64,000 nucleotides of DNA from Desulforamulus profundi (GCF_002607855.1 NZ_AWQQ01000017.1:97556-161555); one strand, 5' to 3'. Positions 35,225-45,028 are shown, counted from the stretch's first letter. Numbers and translations: made by a program. The notes: generated by a model from the letters alone, not told the origin.

Positions 35225-37066
35225 ATGATCAACAAATTTAAAAACCAGCTGATGATTTTAATCGGTGTTCTGCTGCTGCTCCCTGTTTTAATCATTGGGG
35301 CTATGTTATACATGGTTAATCACACCAAACCGGTGGTATTGGAGGAACAGAGGGAAGCCCTGACCCTGGCTGTGGAAGAACTGTCAAAGACAGTGCCGCC
35401 GGACGTGTCCGGTCTGATAAATAAACAAACCATTGCCAATAAACCCCGTCCTGAACAAATTAAAGCGTTGAACAGGGAATTGGCCGGGGTCGTGATGAAA
35501 GTATTCCAAAAACACCACGGCATCGAGTTGGGTTACTATTCACCGGATATGAAAGCAGTGCTGGTCCAAATGGGCCAGGACAGTCACCTTCCTTATATGG
35601 ATTTTAAGGACCTTTTTCTGGATGTATCCGAAGATACCCAGTGGTCTGAACAGGCCCAGTGGAAAGATGCCTTTGACAGGGTGATCTGGTCCAAAAAGCC
35701 CATGGAGATTGTCCTGGGGCCGCCGGGTAACCAGAAACTAATCATTTTTTGGCCCATGATGTCCGGCCAGCAGGTTGAAGCGGTGGTATGGGCCGGGGAA
35801 AGACTGGGCGGCATTAATAAAGAAATCCTGCAAGCCGAAAGTTTTGCCTACACGGTTATTTTCTTTGGCTTTATGCTGGGACTATGCAGCACCTTCTTCC
35901 TGTTAAAAAATTACCTGGACACAGTGGCCAATATTAAAGCAGGCCTGCAGAAAATGCAGGTTGACCTGACCTACGTCATTCCCCCCTCCATGGGAGAACT
36001 GGGCGATATCTCAAAGGCTATTAACGACCTGGCCTCAAGGTTGGCCAGCGCCCAGAATTATAATGAAATTATCATGGCGAACATCGATGCCGGCATTGTA
36101 GGGGTCGATATGAAAGGCAGGATCGTCAGTGTCAGCTCCACCGCCCGTAAATTTTTCGATTTACCTGAAGATGTCCTGGGTTATCATTTGGCCAAAGCTT
36201 TTCCGCCGGGTTCCGAAATTATAAAAATACTGTCGGATTGCTTACAGGGGCAGGAAACCAAGGACGTTTTAATGAAACTACCGGGTATTCAAGAACGACA
36301 GCTGCTGGCCAATACGTCCATCCTGTATGATGCCGGCAAACAGGTGGTAGGCGCAGTTTTAAGCTGCCGGGATGTCACCCACAGGAGGCGCCTGGAAGAA
36401 CAGATAAGAAGACAGGAAAGACTGGCTTCCCTGGGCAAGCTGGTGGCCGGTGTTGCCCACGAAATTAAAAATCCTTTAACTTCCATCAGCGGTTATATCC
36501 AATTCTGGCTGAAAAGCAAAACGCCCACGGTGAAATCCCTTAATACCATTTACCGGGAGGTCAAGCGGCTGGATTCCATCGTAAACAAACTGCTGCTTTT
36601 TGCCAAACCAACCAGCACCGTTATGACGCAGGTCAATGTCAACGGTTTTGTCAGCAGGCTCCTGAACTTTTTTACAGAAACCCACGCCGAGACGGTTCAA
36701 TTTACCTTTATCCCCGGGGAAGGGCTGCCGGAAGTCAATATGGACCCGGACCAGGTGGAGCAGGTTCTCATGAACATTATCTATAACGCCGTTCAGGCCA
36801 TGCCTGGCGGCGGTGAGGTAAGGATAAGCACCGGGCACGACGTAGAGGAAAAAATGGTTACCATTGATATCAAAGATACCGGGTGCGGGGTGCCCGAAGA
36901 ACTACTGGATAAATTGTTTGACCCATTCTTTTCCACCCGGGCCAAAGGAACCGGACTGGGGCTGACCATTGCGGATGAGATCATCCGGGCCCACGGCGGC
37001 AGCATTGAAATAAAGAGTCAAGAGGGGTTGGGCACAACCGTGCGGATTCTGTTACCGGCGGGGTAA
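35225..37066 (+). CDS. Two-component sensor histidine kinase with PAS domain
   Basis: This 613-residue membrane kinase has a first helix at about residues 7-31, an extracytoplasmic sensing region of about 180 residues, and a second helix near 212-232. These are followed by a HAMP-like linker, a PAS domain near 280-370 (IDAGIVGVDMKGRIVSVSSTARKFF), and the HisKA region with phosphoacceptor His412 in VAGVAHEIKNPLTS. The ATPase domain follows, with NIIYNAVQAMPGGG, DTGCGVPEELLDKLFDPFFSTRAKGTGLGL and the G2 box. It resembles AtoS/ZraS/NtrB-type kinases. The sigma-54 response regulator follows 40 bp later and is its evident partner. Confidence 0.95.
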   Translation: MINKFKNQLMILIGVLLLLPVLIIGAMLYMVNHTKPVVLEEQREALTLAVEELSKTVPPDVSGLINKQTIANKPRPEQIKALNRELAGVVMKVFQKHHGIELGYYSPDMKAVLVQMGQDSHLPYMDFKDLFLDVSEDTQWSEQAQWKDAFDRVIWSKKPMEIVLGPPGNQKLIIFWPMMSGQQVEAVVWAGERLGGINKEILQAESFAYTVIFFGFMLGLCSTFFLLKNYLDTVANIKAGLQKMQVDLTYVIPPSMGELGDISKAINDLASRLASAQNYNEIIMANIDAGIVGVDMKGRIVSVSSTARKFFDLPEDVLGYHLAKAFPPGSEIIKILSDCLQGQETKDVLMKLPGIQERQLLANTSILYDAGKQVVGAVLSCRDVTHRRRLEEQIRRQERLASLGKLVAGVAHEIKNPLTSISGYIQFWLKSKTPTVKSLNTIYREVKRLDSIVNKLLLFAKPTSTVMTQVNVNGFVSRLLNFFTETHAETVQFTFIPGEGLPEVNMDPDQVEQVLMNIIYNAVQAMPGGGEVRISTGHDVEEKMVTIDIKDTGCGVPEELLDKLFDPFFSTRAKGTGLGLTIADEIIRAHGGSIEIKSQEGLGTTVRILLPAG

Positions 37067-37106
37067 TTCGAAATTTTGGCAGCAGACGTATCCGGAGGTG
37101 TTAGAG

Positions 37107-38468
37107 ATGGCCAAAAAACTGGTACTGGTTGTAGATGATGAAGAGAGTGTAAGACAGTTCCTCTATGATGTATTAACCGATGAAAATTACCGGGTGGAAA
37201 CCGCGGTGGACGGGCGGGAATGCCTGGAGAAACTCATGAAATTAAAACCGGATGTTCTTGTTACCGATATTCGCATGCCTGAAAAGGACGGCTTTTCTTT
37301 GCTGGAACAAATCAAGTCTGCGGGACTCAATACGCCGGTTATTTTAATGACCGCCTTCGGCACCACCGAGGTGGCCATCCGGGCTACGAAATTAGGGGCC
37401 TTTGACTATATTGTGAAGCCCTTTGACCTGGATGAGTTTTTAAGCCTGGTGCAAAGGGCAGCGGCCCAAACCGAGACGGTGGCAACCTTTCAACCGCAGG
37501 ATCAAATTGACGAACCAGGCGGCATCAATATGATCGGCAGTTCTCCTGCCATGCAGGCCGTTTACAAGGACATCGGACGGGTGGCAGACAGCAATGCCAC
37601 GGTTTTAATTCAGGGAGAAAGCGGCACCGGCAAAGAACTGGTGGCCAGAGCCATTCACTATAACAGTTCCCGTCGCAATAAGCCCTTTATTAAAATCAAC
37701 TGTGCCAACCTGCCGGACAGTCTTTTAGAGAGTGAATTGTTTGGCTACGAAAAGGGGGCCTTTACCGGAGCCAGCAGTTCCAAGGTAGGTAAGTTTGAAG
37801 TGGCCCATGAGGGAACCATTTTTTTCGATGAGATCGGGGAAATCAGTCTGGCGACCCAGGCCAAACTTTTGCGGGCCATTCAAGAAAAGGAATTTGATCG
37901 TGTGGGAGGGACCACCACCATCAAGGTGGATGTGAGAATCCTGGCAGCCACCAACAGAAAGCTTAAACAAAGTGTGATGGAAGGCGGTTTTCGGGAAGAT
38001 TTGTTTTTTAGGCTCAATGTAATCAATATCGTCATCCCGCCTTTGAGGGAAAGAAGAGAAGATATCCCCCTGCTGGTTGCTCATTTCCTGGCCAAGTACA
38101 ATAAGGAATTCAACCGGCAGGTAAGGGGATTTTCCGAAGGGGCCACCAAATTATTAATGAGTTACGACTGGCCGGGGAATGTGCGGGAGCTGGAAAATGT
38201 GGTGGAAAGGGCCATTATTATGGCCAGGGGATCCATCATTGTGCCGGAGGATATCGAAATCGCCACAGCGGAGAAAAAACAACTTTTTGATCCTGGCAGC
38301 CCGGGTGAGCAGAATTTGCCCCTTAAGCAAATTGTCGCCGATGTTGAACGGCAGGTGATTTTACGGGCCCTGGAAGAAAACAATTGGTGCCGGACCACCG
38401 CGGCCAAGGCCCTGGGTATCAACAGAAGGTCCCTATATGCCAAGATAAAGGAGCTGGGCATTGAGTAA
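37107..38468 (+). CDS. Sigma-54-dependent response regulator (NtrC family)
   Basis: The 453-residue protein has a receiver domain with the phosphorylation site Asp54 in VTDIRMPEKDG. An AAA+ sigma-54 activation domain follows, with Walker A GESGTGKE near residue 174, GAFTGA at 217-222 and Walker B ATIFFDEIGE-like TIFFDEIGE. The C-terminus is a Fis-type DNA-binding domain (LEENNWCRTTAAKALGINRRSLYAKIKELGI). It must work with RNA polymerase carrying RpoN. The ATG at 37107 follows TCCGGAGG. A near-perfect sigma-54 promoter lies 177 bp downstream, in front of the TauE-type exporter gene, and is the natural target. Confidence 0.95.
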   Translation: MAKKLVLVVDDEESVRQFLYDVLTDENYRVETAVDGRECLEKLMKLKPDVLVTDIRMPEKDGFSLLEQIKSAGLNTPVILMTAFGTTEVAIRATKLGAFDYIVKPFDLDEFLSLVQRAAAQTETVATFQPQDQIDEPGGINMIGSSPAMQAVYKDIGRVADSNATVLIQGESGTGKELVARAIHYNSSRRNKPFIKINCANLPDSLLESELFGYEKGAFTGASSSKVGKFEVAHEGTIFFDEIGEISLATQAKLLRAIQEKEFDRVGGTTTIKVDVRILAATNRKLKQSVMEGGFREDLFFRLNVINIVIPPLRERREDIPLLVAHFLAKYNKEFNRQVRGFSEGATKLLMSYDWPGNVRELENVVERAIIMARGSIIVPEDIEIATAEKKQLFDPGSPGEQNLPLKQIVADVERQVILRALEENNWCRTTAAKALGINRRSLYAKIKELGIE

Positions 38469-38545
38469 TGGGCAAAAATTGCCCGGTGGTGGGTAGTTTT
38501 ACCCCGTTTTTGTCATTACAAAATTGCTTACGAAGCGAATATATT

Positions 38546-38572
38546 AAACGGCTGCTAAGGCCGTTTTTTATT
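38546..38572 (+). terminator. Terminator after the response regulator
   Basis: AAACGGC pairs with GCCGTTT across an 8-nt loop and is followed by a T-run. Confidence 0.85.
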
Positions 38573-38644
38573 TATCCTTTAGGAATAGTGCAAAATCAGG
38601 GTCCCGTGTTTTTACAGAGAAATCCGGCCGGCCCTTTTCTCATC

Positions 38645-38660
38645 TGGCACCCATTTTGCA
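38645..38660 (+). promoter_or_regulatory. Sigma-54 promoter upstream of TauE operon
   Basis: TGGCAC at 38645-38650 and TTGCA at 38656-38660 give the -24/-12 elements with the exact GG-to-GC spacing. Only one of the less conserved positions differs from consensus. The start codon of the exporter gene lies 44 bp downstream. Confidence 0.8.
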
Positions 38661-38703
38661 ATATAGGACGACAATGAAGTGTTAAGGATTGGGGGACTGC
38701 CAA

Positions 38704-39627
38704 ATGGAAAATATCCTCTTCTCAGGCGCCATGACCTTTATGTTCATTGGTATCTTTGTGGGCATGTTGTTCCCGATTTTGGGGAACGCAGGATCCTTTA
38801 TGGTCGTGCCCCTGTTAATCATTCTTACAGGACTGCCGCCCGAGATTGCAATCCCCATTGGTTTGGCTCACCTGGCCGCCCTGATTGTGCCGACGGCTGT
38901 CAGCCAGTGGCAGGTGGGAAATGTGGACGGCAAACTGCTGCTGCTGTTACTGCTGGGCGTACTGCCCGGCATGTTCCTGGCCGGCAAAGTAAGCTGGATG
39001 ATGGAAAGCTGGGGAGATTATTACAAAGCCCTTTTGATCCCCTACCTGCTTCTGCTGGTGGGAGCCGTGCTGCACCGTATCCGGTCGTTCCCGCTGCTGC
39101 CTAGGCCCAACAACCGGTACAGAAAAATGGTCATAAAAGCCCTGAGGAGGCTGCCGGGGAAGACCTTTTTACCTGCCAGCATGATACAGGTACCTTGGGT
39201 CATTCCCGTTACCCTGGGACTGGTGCTTGCTTTTGCCGGTAAATTACTGGGCCCGGTGGTCGCCCTTCTGGTGAGCCCCTTCCTGATCGTTTGCTTGGAT
39301 ATTCCGGTCATGATGGCTGTAGGGACCGCAATGGCAGCAAACTTTATCGGGATGTTGGCCATCTCTCTGGGCAGTGATTTTCTGGCTCTCCCCATCAACT
39401 TACAGATTTTGCTGTGGTTATTCCTCGGTTCATCCATCACCGTGTTGGTGATCTCTACGATTATGAAAAAGAGGCCCTACCCGGTACCCGTTGCTGCGGT
39501 TTTGGTCCTGATTACTTCAATAACCCTCTGGGTTCTCACAAGCAGCCAACCCAATCTTAACTTATTGATCCAGCATTTTAGTTTTCCCATCAACCTGCTT
39601 GGTTGGTTTGGGGGTGTTCAGGGATGA
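38704..39627 (+). CDS. Sulfite exporter TauE/SafE family permease
   Basis: This 307-residue membrane protein has about eight hydrophobic segments and the two TauE repeats, GMLFPILGNAGSFMVVPLLIIL near residues 18-40 and AGKLLGPVVALLVSPFLIV in the second half. The family exports sulfite, sulfonates, taurine breakdown products or other small anions. The ATG at 38704 follows a GGGGGACT site. It is transcribed from the sigma-54 promoter and overlaps the next gene by 4 bp (ATGA). Control by the upstream kinase/regulator pair is inferred from context. The substrate is not known. Confidence 0.88.
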   Translation: MENILFSGAMTFMFIGIFVGMLFPILGNAGSFMVVPLLIILTGLPPEIAIPIGLAHLAALIVPTAVSQWQVGNVDGKLLLLLLLGVLPGMFLAGKVSWMMESWGDYYKALLIPYLLLLVGAVLHRIRSFPLLPRPNNRYRKMVIKALRRLPGKTFLPASMIQVPWVIPVTLGLVLAFAGKLLGPVVALLVSPFLIVCLDIPVMMAVGTAMAANFIGMLAISLGSDFLALPINLQILLWLFLGSSITVLVISTIMKKRPYPVPVAAVLVLITSITLWVLTSSQPNLNLLIQHFSFPINLLGWFGGVQG

Positions 39628-40427
39628 GGGTGGCGGCTGTAGTTTGTTTGACACTGATCCTGTTATTTCCCGTTACAGTCTGGGCAGAGGATTTGACCTG
39701 CCAGCTGTCTAAACAGGAAATCGAAGTGGGGTTGGACCCTACCCGGGAAACCGTTACGGTTTTTGGTCAGGCGCCGAAAAACGTCCCTGTTTTCATAAAG
39801 GTGGAAGGACCTGACCGGCCGGTGCTGGTGACACTCTATGAAAACGATTCTTTTATGAAGTTTAACGAAGCGGAAGTTCAGGGTTTGCCTGGTTTTTATC
39901 AGGTTTTAACTTCTGTTCCGGTGGACCGGATTAAAAAAAGCCATTGGCAAGAGTTGGGGATTGACCCTGCGTACCGGCAGTTGGTTTCCGGCGCCTGGGT
40001 AAGAATGCGGCAGGCCATCAATGAGGCGTACCGGAAAAACCAGCAGGATTATATTGACCTGGCACTTAAGATCAAAGATGAAAAACACCTGTTTTCCGTG
40101 CGCCAGGGGGTGGTAAACAGGAATGGCCGCAATTATTGGGCAGAAATTCCATTAGTACAAGGAATGCCCCTGGGACAGATCGAAGTTACCGCCATGGCGC
40201 TGGTGAACGAACAGCTCATTGTCTCAGAGCTACAAAGCCTTCACCTGAAGCCCTCTTCACTTCTCTCATTGGGTTCCCAGGAATTATCGCTCTCCCCGGT
40301 GATGGTTATTTCTTTATTTATGGTACCAATTTTTCTCTTAACGGTGGCACAAATACTGGAGATCATCGAATACCGGAGGGAAGAGGAGAGAAGGGCACGA
40401 TTGTTAAGGGAGATTTGTCAAAGATAA
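39624..40427 (+). CDS. TIGR02186-like membrane-anchored protein
   Basis: The 267-residue product has an N-terminal signal peptide (VAAVVCLTLILLFPVTVWAEDL), an extracytoplasmic region of about 200 residues, and one C-terminal membrane helix (VMVISLFMVPIFLLTVAQI). A short basic, Glu/Arg-rich tail faces the cytoplasm. This layout and its coupling to a TauE-type gene match TIGR02186 family proteins, which accompany such permeases. Its start overlaps the TauE stop, so the two are translated together. It may be an extracytoplasmic partner of the permease. The molecular role is unknown. Confidence 0.75.
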   Translation: MRVAAVVCLTLILLFPVTVWAEDLTCQLSKQEIEVGLDPTRETVTVFGQAPKNVPVFIKVEGPDRPVLVTLYENDSFMKFNEAEVQGLPGFYQVLTSVPVDRIKKSHWQELGIDPAYRQLVSGAWVRMRQAINEAYRKNQQDYIDLALKIKDEKHLFSVRQGVVNRNGRNYWAEIPLVQGMPLGQIEVTAMALVNEQLIVSELQSLHLKPSSLLSLGSQELSLSPVMVISLFMVPIFLLTVAQILEIIEYRREEERRARLLREICQR

Positions 40428-40458
40428 AGCCGTGATGCAACGCATCACGGCTTTATCT
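40424..40458. terminator. Bidirectional terminator
   Basis: AAAGCCGTGATG and CATCACGGCTTT form a 12-bp stem with a 4-nt loop between two convergent genes. Confidence 0.88.
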
Positions 40459-41786
40459 GGTTAAACCAAACTTTTTGGCTGCTTCAGAGAGCCCATCCCG
40501 GTGGTCCGGATGAGCGATGGCAATGAGGGATTCCGCCCGCTGGCGGTAGGTTTTACCCCTTAACTTGGCAATGCCATACTCGGTAACAACGTAATCTACA
40601 TCATTTTTACTGAGGCTAACCACAGAACCGCTTTCCAGCATAGGAACAATTTTTGTTCTGCCTTGTGGGTGGAATGCAGGATGACGATACTCTTGCCGTT
40701 TTGGGCATTCATGGCGCCACGGGCAAAGTCGACCTGTTCCCCGGTGCCGGAATAAAGCTTGGGGCCGATGGGTTCTGAGGCACACTGGCCTAACAGGTCA
40801 ATTTCATCAACTGAATTAATGGCAACCATATTATTGTTTTTGGATATAACCATCGGATCGTTGGTATAGGAAACAGCATGCATTTCAAACAACGGGTTGT
40901 TATTCATAAATTGGTACAAACGCCTGCTTCCGACGGCTGAACTGCAAATGATTTTGCCCTGATGAAGGTTTTTACGCCGGTTTGTTACCGCGCCGCACTC
41001 CACCAGATCCACGATCACATCGGTTATGAAATGGGTATGAATACCAAGCCCTTTTTTAACACTCAGGCACTGGGCCGCCGCATTGGCCACCGAACCCAGG
41101 CCCAACTGAAGGGTCGAACCGTCCTCAACAAGTTCGCAAACATAGTCACCGATCTTCAAGTCAATCTTGTTTAAAGTTGGCTTGGGCATTTCCAGCAGAG
41201 GAGATTGATCCTCTACGATCAAGTCCGCCTGGGAGATATGGATGAAACTGTAGCCCATGGTCCGGGGCATATTGGGGTTAACCACCAGAATGACCTTTTT
41301 TGCGCAGCCGGCCGCGGCAATGGTATAATCAACCGATACTCCAAAACTGAAGTACCCGTGCTCGTCCATGGGGGAAACCGTTCCCATAAAGACATCGACA
41401 TCGATATCCCGGATGAATGTGGGGTATTCGTACAGGTAACCGGGCATCACACCCGCCCGTCCTTCTTTAACGCCCCTTTTCACGACACTGCTGGTCAACC
41501 AGGAAACATGGCGGAAGTGACGTTCCATACCCGGTTTGAGATAGCTGGCCTCCCGTAAAGGCAGCATTTGATGTATTCTTACGTCCTTCAGCTCACCTCG
41601 ACGTTCCGCCAGAACTTCCATCAGAATCTCCGGTTCAGCGGCGCCAGGGGGAACGACAATGTTATCGCAGGAAGAAATAACGGAAACAGCCTCGGCTGCG
41701 GAAACTCTTTTTTCCCTGTACATCGTAGATAATTTTTCAGAGTCCTCAAACAGAGGACCTGCTTTAAACCAAACCAAATGCTTCAC
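40453..41786 (-). CDS. Acetyl-CoA hydrolase/transferase family CoA-transferase (frameshift at 40667-40669)
   Basis: This cytoplasmic CoA-transferase exchanges CoA between acyl-CoA and a carboxylate such as acetate (4-hydroxybutyrate or butyryl-CoA:acetate transferase type). The N-terminal part includes the sequence IVVPPGAAEPEILMEVL. The catalytic glutamate region is SVDEIDLLGQCASEPIG, with LQLGLGSVANA in the middle. One C is missing on the minus strand opposite GGG at 40667-40669. Restoring it joins the C-terminal segment QGRTKIVPMLESGSVVSLSKNDVDYVVTEYGIA and gives about 444 residues, the usual length. The ATG at 41786 follows GGAGGTGAAGC. It is monocistronic and ends at a shared terminator. 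The substrate is not certain. Confidence 0.9.
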
Positions 41787-42175
41787 CTCCGAATCTATAT
41801 TGCTAAGTGAATTATATCACTTTACACTAACCAATGGAAGAATGTGTTGTCACACTAATAGAGGGTTTTTTATGCAAAAACTTAAAATTAAATTATGAAC
41901 GTGATTTGCAATATTAATTCTACGTTGCATGGTTGTTTTTGAGAGTGAACTGTTTATAACACTTGAAAACAATAAACAAATATGCTAGCATGGCGGTGAA
42001 AAAAGCAAACAGCAAGCGCTTTAAAACAAAGTAATTCATTGCTCAAAAGCCAAGTGAACAGATTCACAAATTTGTCACTACAAACAATTAATCAAGACCT
42101 TTAAAAATAAGATTCAGGATTAATAATTGTCACTACAACGTTAAGGATAACTTGTGGTTCAATGAGGTGAAGAAA
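41787..42175. other. AT-rich divergent intergenic region
   Basis: This region lies between the CoA-transferase gene (minus) and the second TauE operon (plus). It contains two exact 12-bp direct copies of TTGTCACTACAA at 42072-42083 and 42127-42138 in front of the plus-strand operon, annotated separately. I see no clear promoter elements of good spacing and no coding frame. Confidence 0.5.
42072..42138 (+). repeat. Two direct repeats TTGTCACTACAA upstream of the TauE operon
   Basis: Copies at 42072-42083 and 42127-42138 are identical over 12 bp and spaced 55 bp apart start to start, about five turns of the helix. The second copy ends 38 bp before the small membrane-protein gene. They look like operator half-sites for a regulator. 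Confidence 0.55.
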
Positions 42176-42334
42176 ATGATTGATTCCTTAAACGAATACA
42201 TTGTCGCTATTTATAATCTTAATAAAGCCCAGTATGGATTAATTGTGGTGGCCTTAATGTCGGTGGTGGGCGTGTCTGTGGGGTTGTTTACAGAAATTGT
42301 ATTAAGGCTGTTCGGGATCAAAGGGGAACAATAA
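42176..42334 (+). CDS. Small single-helix membrane protein, 52 aa
   Basis: The peptide has a polar N-terminus (MIDSLNEYIVAIYNLNKAQYG) and one hydrophobic helix (LIVVALMSVVGVSVGLFTEIVL), ending in a short basic tail. The ATG at 42176 follows GAGGTGAAG. It lies 20 bp before the TauE-type permease gene, and its likely role is as a small partner subunit of that transporter. No named family is assigned. Confidence 0.7.
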   Translation: MIDSLNEYIVAIYNLNKAQYGLIVVALMSVVGVSVGLFTEIVLRLFGIKGEQ

Positions 42335-42354
42335 AGGGAGAGGAGGGAACGGCC

Positions 42355-43405
42355 TTGTTGCATTTGCCCATTGCCAATGCAGATGTAAATGGTTTGGCTT
42401 TGTTAATGCTTGGCTTTTTTGTGGGGATCCTGGGGGGTTTTTTGGGATCGGAGGGGCCTTTATTGTCACTCCGGCCTTGAATATATTTGGTTTTCCCATG
42501 GCCTTTGCCATTGGTACGGATATCGCTCATATTTTTGGCAAATCCATTGTCGCCACCTTTAAACATGCCCTGCTCCGCCACGTGGATTTCAAATTGGGCT
42601 TAATTATGGGCCTGCTGGGGATGTACGGCGTTTCTCTGGGCAAGCAATCCATTCTGTATCTTGAGAAAATCGGGCAGGTGGGACCCACCGTAAGAATCGT
42701 CTATATTATTCTCCTGTTTGCCCTGGGGATTTTTATGATCAAAGACTATTACCATTACTCCCGGTTAAATGAAGAGCAAAAAATAAATGCGGAAAGAAAT
42801 AAGTCCAAACTGGTCCAGTGGGTACAGGGATTAAGGTTCGGGCCTTATATCGGCTTTCCCACCTCAAATGTTAAAGCCATTTCCATTTGGGTGATTGTGT
42901 TTTTAAGTGTTTTCAGCGGGTTTATCTCCGGCTTTCTGGGAGTAGGCGGCGGTTTTGTGCGGGTTCCCATTTTAATTTATTTTCTGGGGCTTCCCACCGT
43001 GATGGCAGTGGGCACCGATTTGTTTGCCATACTGATTACCAATTCCTGGGGTGCCTATATTTATGCCCTCTCGGGCAAAGTAGAAATCATCGGCGCTCTG
43101 GTTATGCTGGTGGGCGCAGCTGTAGGAGCCAAATAGGGTCGGTGGCTACAGCCTATATCAAGGGGATGAAAATACGTCTTTATTTTGGCATAACGTTACT
43201 GCTGGCCGGCGCGGCGGTTCTCCTGAAGCAGATGCTGTTACCCACCCTGGCGGGGTATTTGATGCTCAGTTCTGCGGCAGTTCTCAGTGGAATCATTATT
43301 TATATGCTCATCAAGTCCGCATACGCCCAGGCCGGGTTGACCAACCCATCAGATCATAAAGAATTCAGTAAGCAAAAGCTGCCTCAACGAATTGAAAAAG
43401 GCTGA
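42355..43405 (+). CDS. Sulfite exporter TauE/SafE family permease, second copy (two frameshifts)
   Basis: The corrected protein has about 350 residues and eight or more hydrophobic segments. The first repeat reads GFFVGILGGFFGIGGAFIVTPALNIFGFP once one T is added to the T6 run at 42438-42443. The second is FLSVFSGFISGFLGVGGGFVRVPILIYFLGLP. A further C is missing at 43129-43130, where the frame should continue GAAVGAQIGSVATAYIKG. The start is TTG at 42355 after GGAGAGGAGGG. It belongs to the TSUP family for sulfite or organosulfur anions. The intact family motifs argue for a working gene. The substrate is unknown. Confidence 0.85.
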
Positions 43406-43535
43406 ACAGTAAAGCCAGGGCAGCCCACCAACCCGTAATCGTTTTTGTAAAAACAAGGGCCAACAGCAAAAGGGCCAGGAGAAATCGGATCAGCCGGTCC
43501 GTGTTGCCTAAATTTTTCTCCCAATCTAAATGCAC
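43365..43535 (-). CDS. DUF2892-like small membrane protein, possibly shortened
   Basis: The 56-residue product reads WEKNLGNTDRLIRFLLALLLLALVF and ALALLFSLFQFVEAAFAY. This is the two-helix pattern of DUF2892 (YgaP-type inner-membrane) proteins, which begin with a KN.G..DR..R segment. The GTG start at 43535 is chosen because GGGGGATGAGGTT precedes it. The usual C-terminal CP.Y..LG motif is missing, as the frame stops just before it, so the end may be lost to a base error or truncation. It overlaps the 3' end of the opposite-strand TauE gene by about 40 bp. Confidence 0.65.
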   Translation of the reverse strand: MHLDWEKNLGNTDRLIRFLLALLLLALVFTKTITGWWAALALLFSLFQFVEAAFAY

Positions 43536-43597
43536 AACCTCATCCCCCGCGATAAAAGAAGTTTGAGGATTAGTATACCGAAAACACAGGGGGATAT

Positions 43598-43628
43598 ACA
43601 AAAAAACCACCCGCAGGTGGTTTTTTTG
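43598..43628. terminator. Terminator after uraA (bidirectional)
   Basis: AAAAAACCACC and GGTGGTTTTTT form an 11-bp stem with a 4-nt loop, placed 14 bp after the uraA stop on the minus strand. Confidence 0.88.
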
Positions 43629-43640
43629 TATGAAGAATAT

Positions 43641-44922
43641 TTAGTGTCCGCTGGTCTCGTTGCTCAGGTTGGCATTTTCCAGCAGACGGAAAAAGATGCT
43701 CAGGATAATGGCTACCACGGTTGCCAATCCCATACCCTTCAGGCTGACGGCCCCCAGCTGAATTTGGGCGCCGCTGACGCCAATGATCAGGACAACCGAG
43801 GTAAGAATCAGGTTGGAAGCCTTGCTGTAATCCACCTTGGCCTCTACCAGCATGCGAATACCGGAAGCAGCAATTACACCGAACAGCAGCAGGGAAACGC
43901 CGCCCATCACCGGTGTGGGAATACTTTGAATGGCCGCGGAGAGTTTACCCACAAAGGAGAGGATAATGGCGATGATGGCGGCTCCGCCGATCACCCAGGT
44001 GCTGTAAACCTTGGTGATGGCCATGACACCGATGTTTTCGCCATAGGTGGTGTTGGGGGTGGAACCGAAGAAGCCGGACAGCAAAGTGGACAAGCCGTTG
44101 CCCAGCAGGGAGCGGTGCAAGCCAGGGTCTTTGGCCAAATCCCGGCCCACGATGTTTGTTGCTGGTCACAAACAGGTGCCCCACGTGTTCTGCAATGACC
44201 ACCAGTGCTGCCGGCACAATAATCATAATGGCGTTTAAATCAAAGGTCGGGCTGTAAAATGTCGGTTTGGCAAACCAACTGGCCTTGGCAATGGATTCTG
44301 TGCTGACAAGGCCCATAAAGATGGAGAGAATATAACCGGAAACGACACCCACCAGGATCGGAATAATGGCGAGAAATCCACGGAAGATCACCGAGCCAAG
44401 GATGGTGACACCCAGGGTAAACATGGAGACTGTAATGACCTTTGGATCGGCAACATATTTGGCAGGATCAGCTGCTGCCAGACCGGCCATCTGGGCGGCG
44501 ATAGGGGCCAGTTCCAGACCGATCACCGCTACAATGGCGCCCATAGCAGCCGGCGGGAAGACCACATCAATCCATTTTGTTCCCACGGCGCCGATGATCA
44601 AAGCAACAATTGAGAAGATCAAGCCTACTACAATAAAACCTCCCAGGGCCGCGCTGTAGTCGTACTTGCCCAGGACAACAAAAACAGGAGAAAGGAAGGC
44701 GAAGCTGGAACCCAGATAGGCGGGTATGCGGCCTTTACAAATAAACAGGTACAGTAAAGTGCCAATACCGTTAAACAACAGAACGGTAGCCGGGTCCACC
44801 TTAAATAAAATCGGTACCAGTACAGTGGCCCCAAACATGGCAAATAAGTGCTGCAAACTGAGGGGCAGGGTTTGCAACAGGGGCAGCTTTTCTTCTACTT
44901 GGATCTCTCGCTTAACCATCAT
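43641..44922 (-). CDS. uraA: Uracil/xanthine permease UraA (frameshift at 44155-44157)
   Basis: This nucleobase:cation symporter of the NCS2 family imports uracil. The corrected protein has about 427 residues and about 14 membrane segments. Family motifs are LQHLFAMFGATVLVPILF near the start, AYLGSSFAFLSPVFVVLG, and, after the break, LSGFFGSTPNTTYGENIGVMAITKVYS near the C-terminal substrate site. There is one extra base in TTT at 44155-44157 (AAA on the coding strand). Removing it gives VTSNNIVGRDLAKDPG. The start lies after GGGAGGAATGG. It follows upp on the same strand behind a PyrR-like attenuator, as in pyrimidine salvage operons. Confidence 0.92.
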
Positions 44923-44955
44923 TCCATTCCTCCCAGAAAATATTAGCATAGAATG

Positions 44956-44989
44956 TAAAAAACTCCTTACAGAGTTCTGTAAGGAGCGC
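44956..44989 (-). terminator. Attenuator terminator upstream of uraA
   Basis: Read on the minus strand, CTCCTTACAGA and TCTGTAAGGAG form a perfect 11-bp stem with a short loop, followed by TTTTTT. It lies between upp and uraA, about 35 bp before the uraA start. Confidence 0.85.
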
Positions 44990-45028
44990 ATTACCATAAA
45001 GATACAGGTATCCCATCGCCGCTACCTT

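Noticed and set aside
42438..42480. Premature TGA in the second TauE gene as a selenocysteine codon
   Set aside because: The frame shifts at the T6 run before the TGA. With one T added the TGA is out of frame and TauE motifs are restored.
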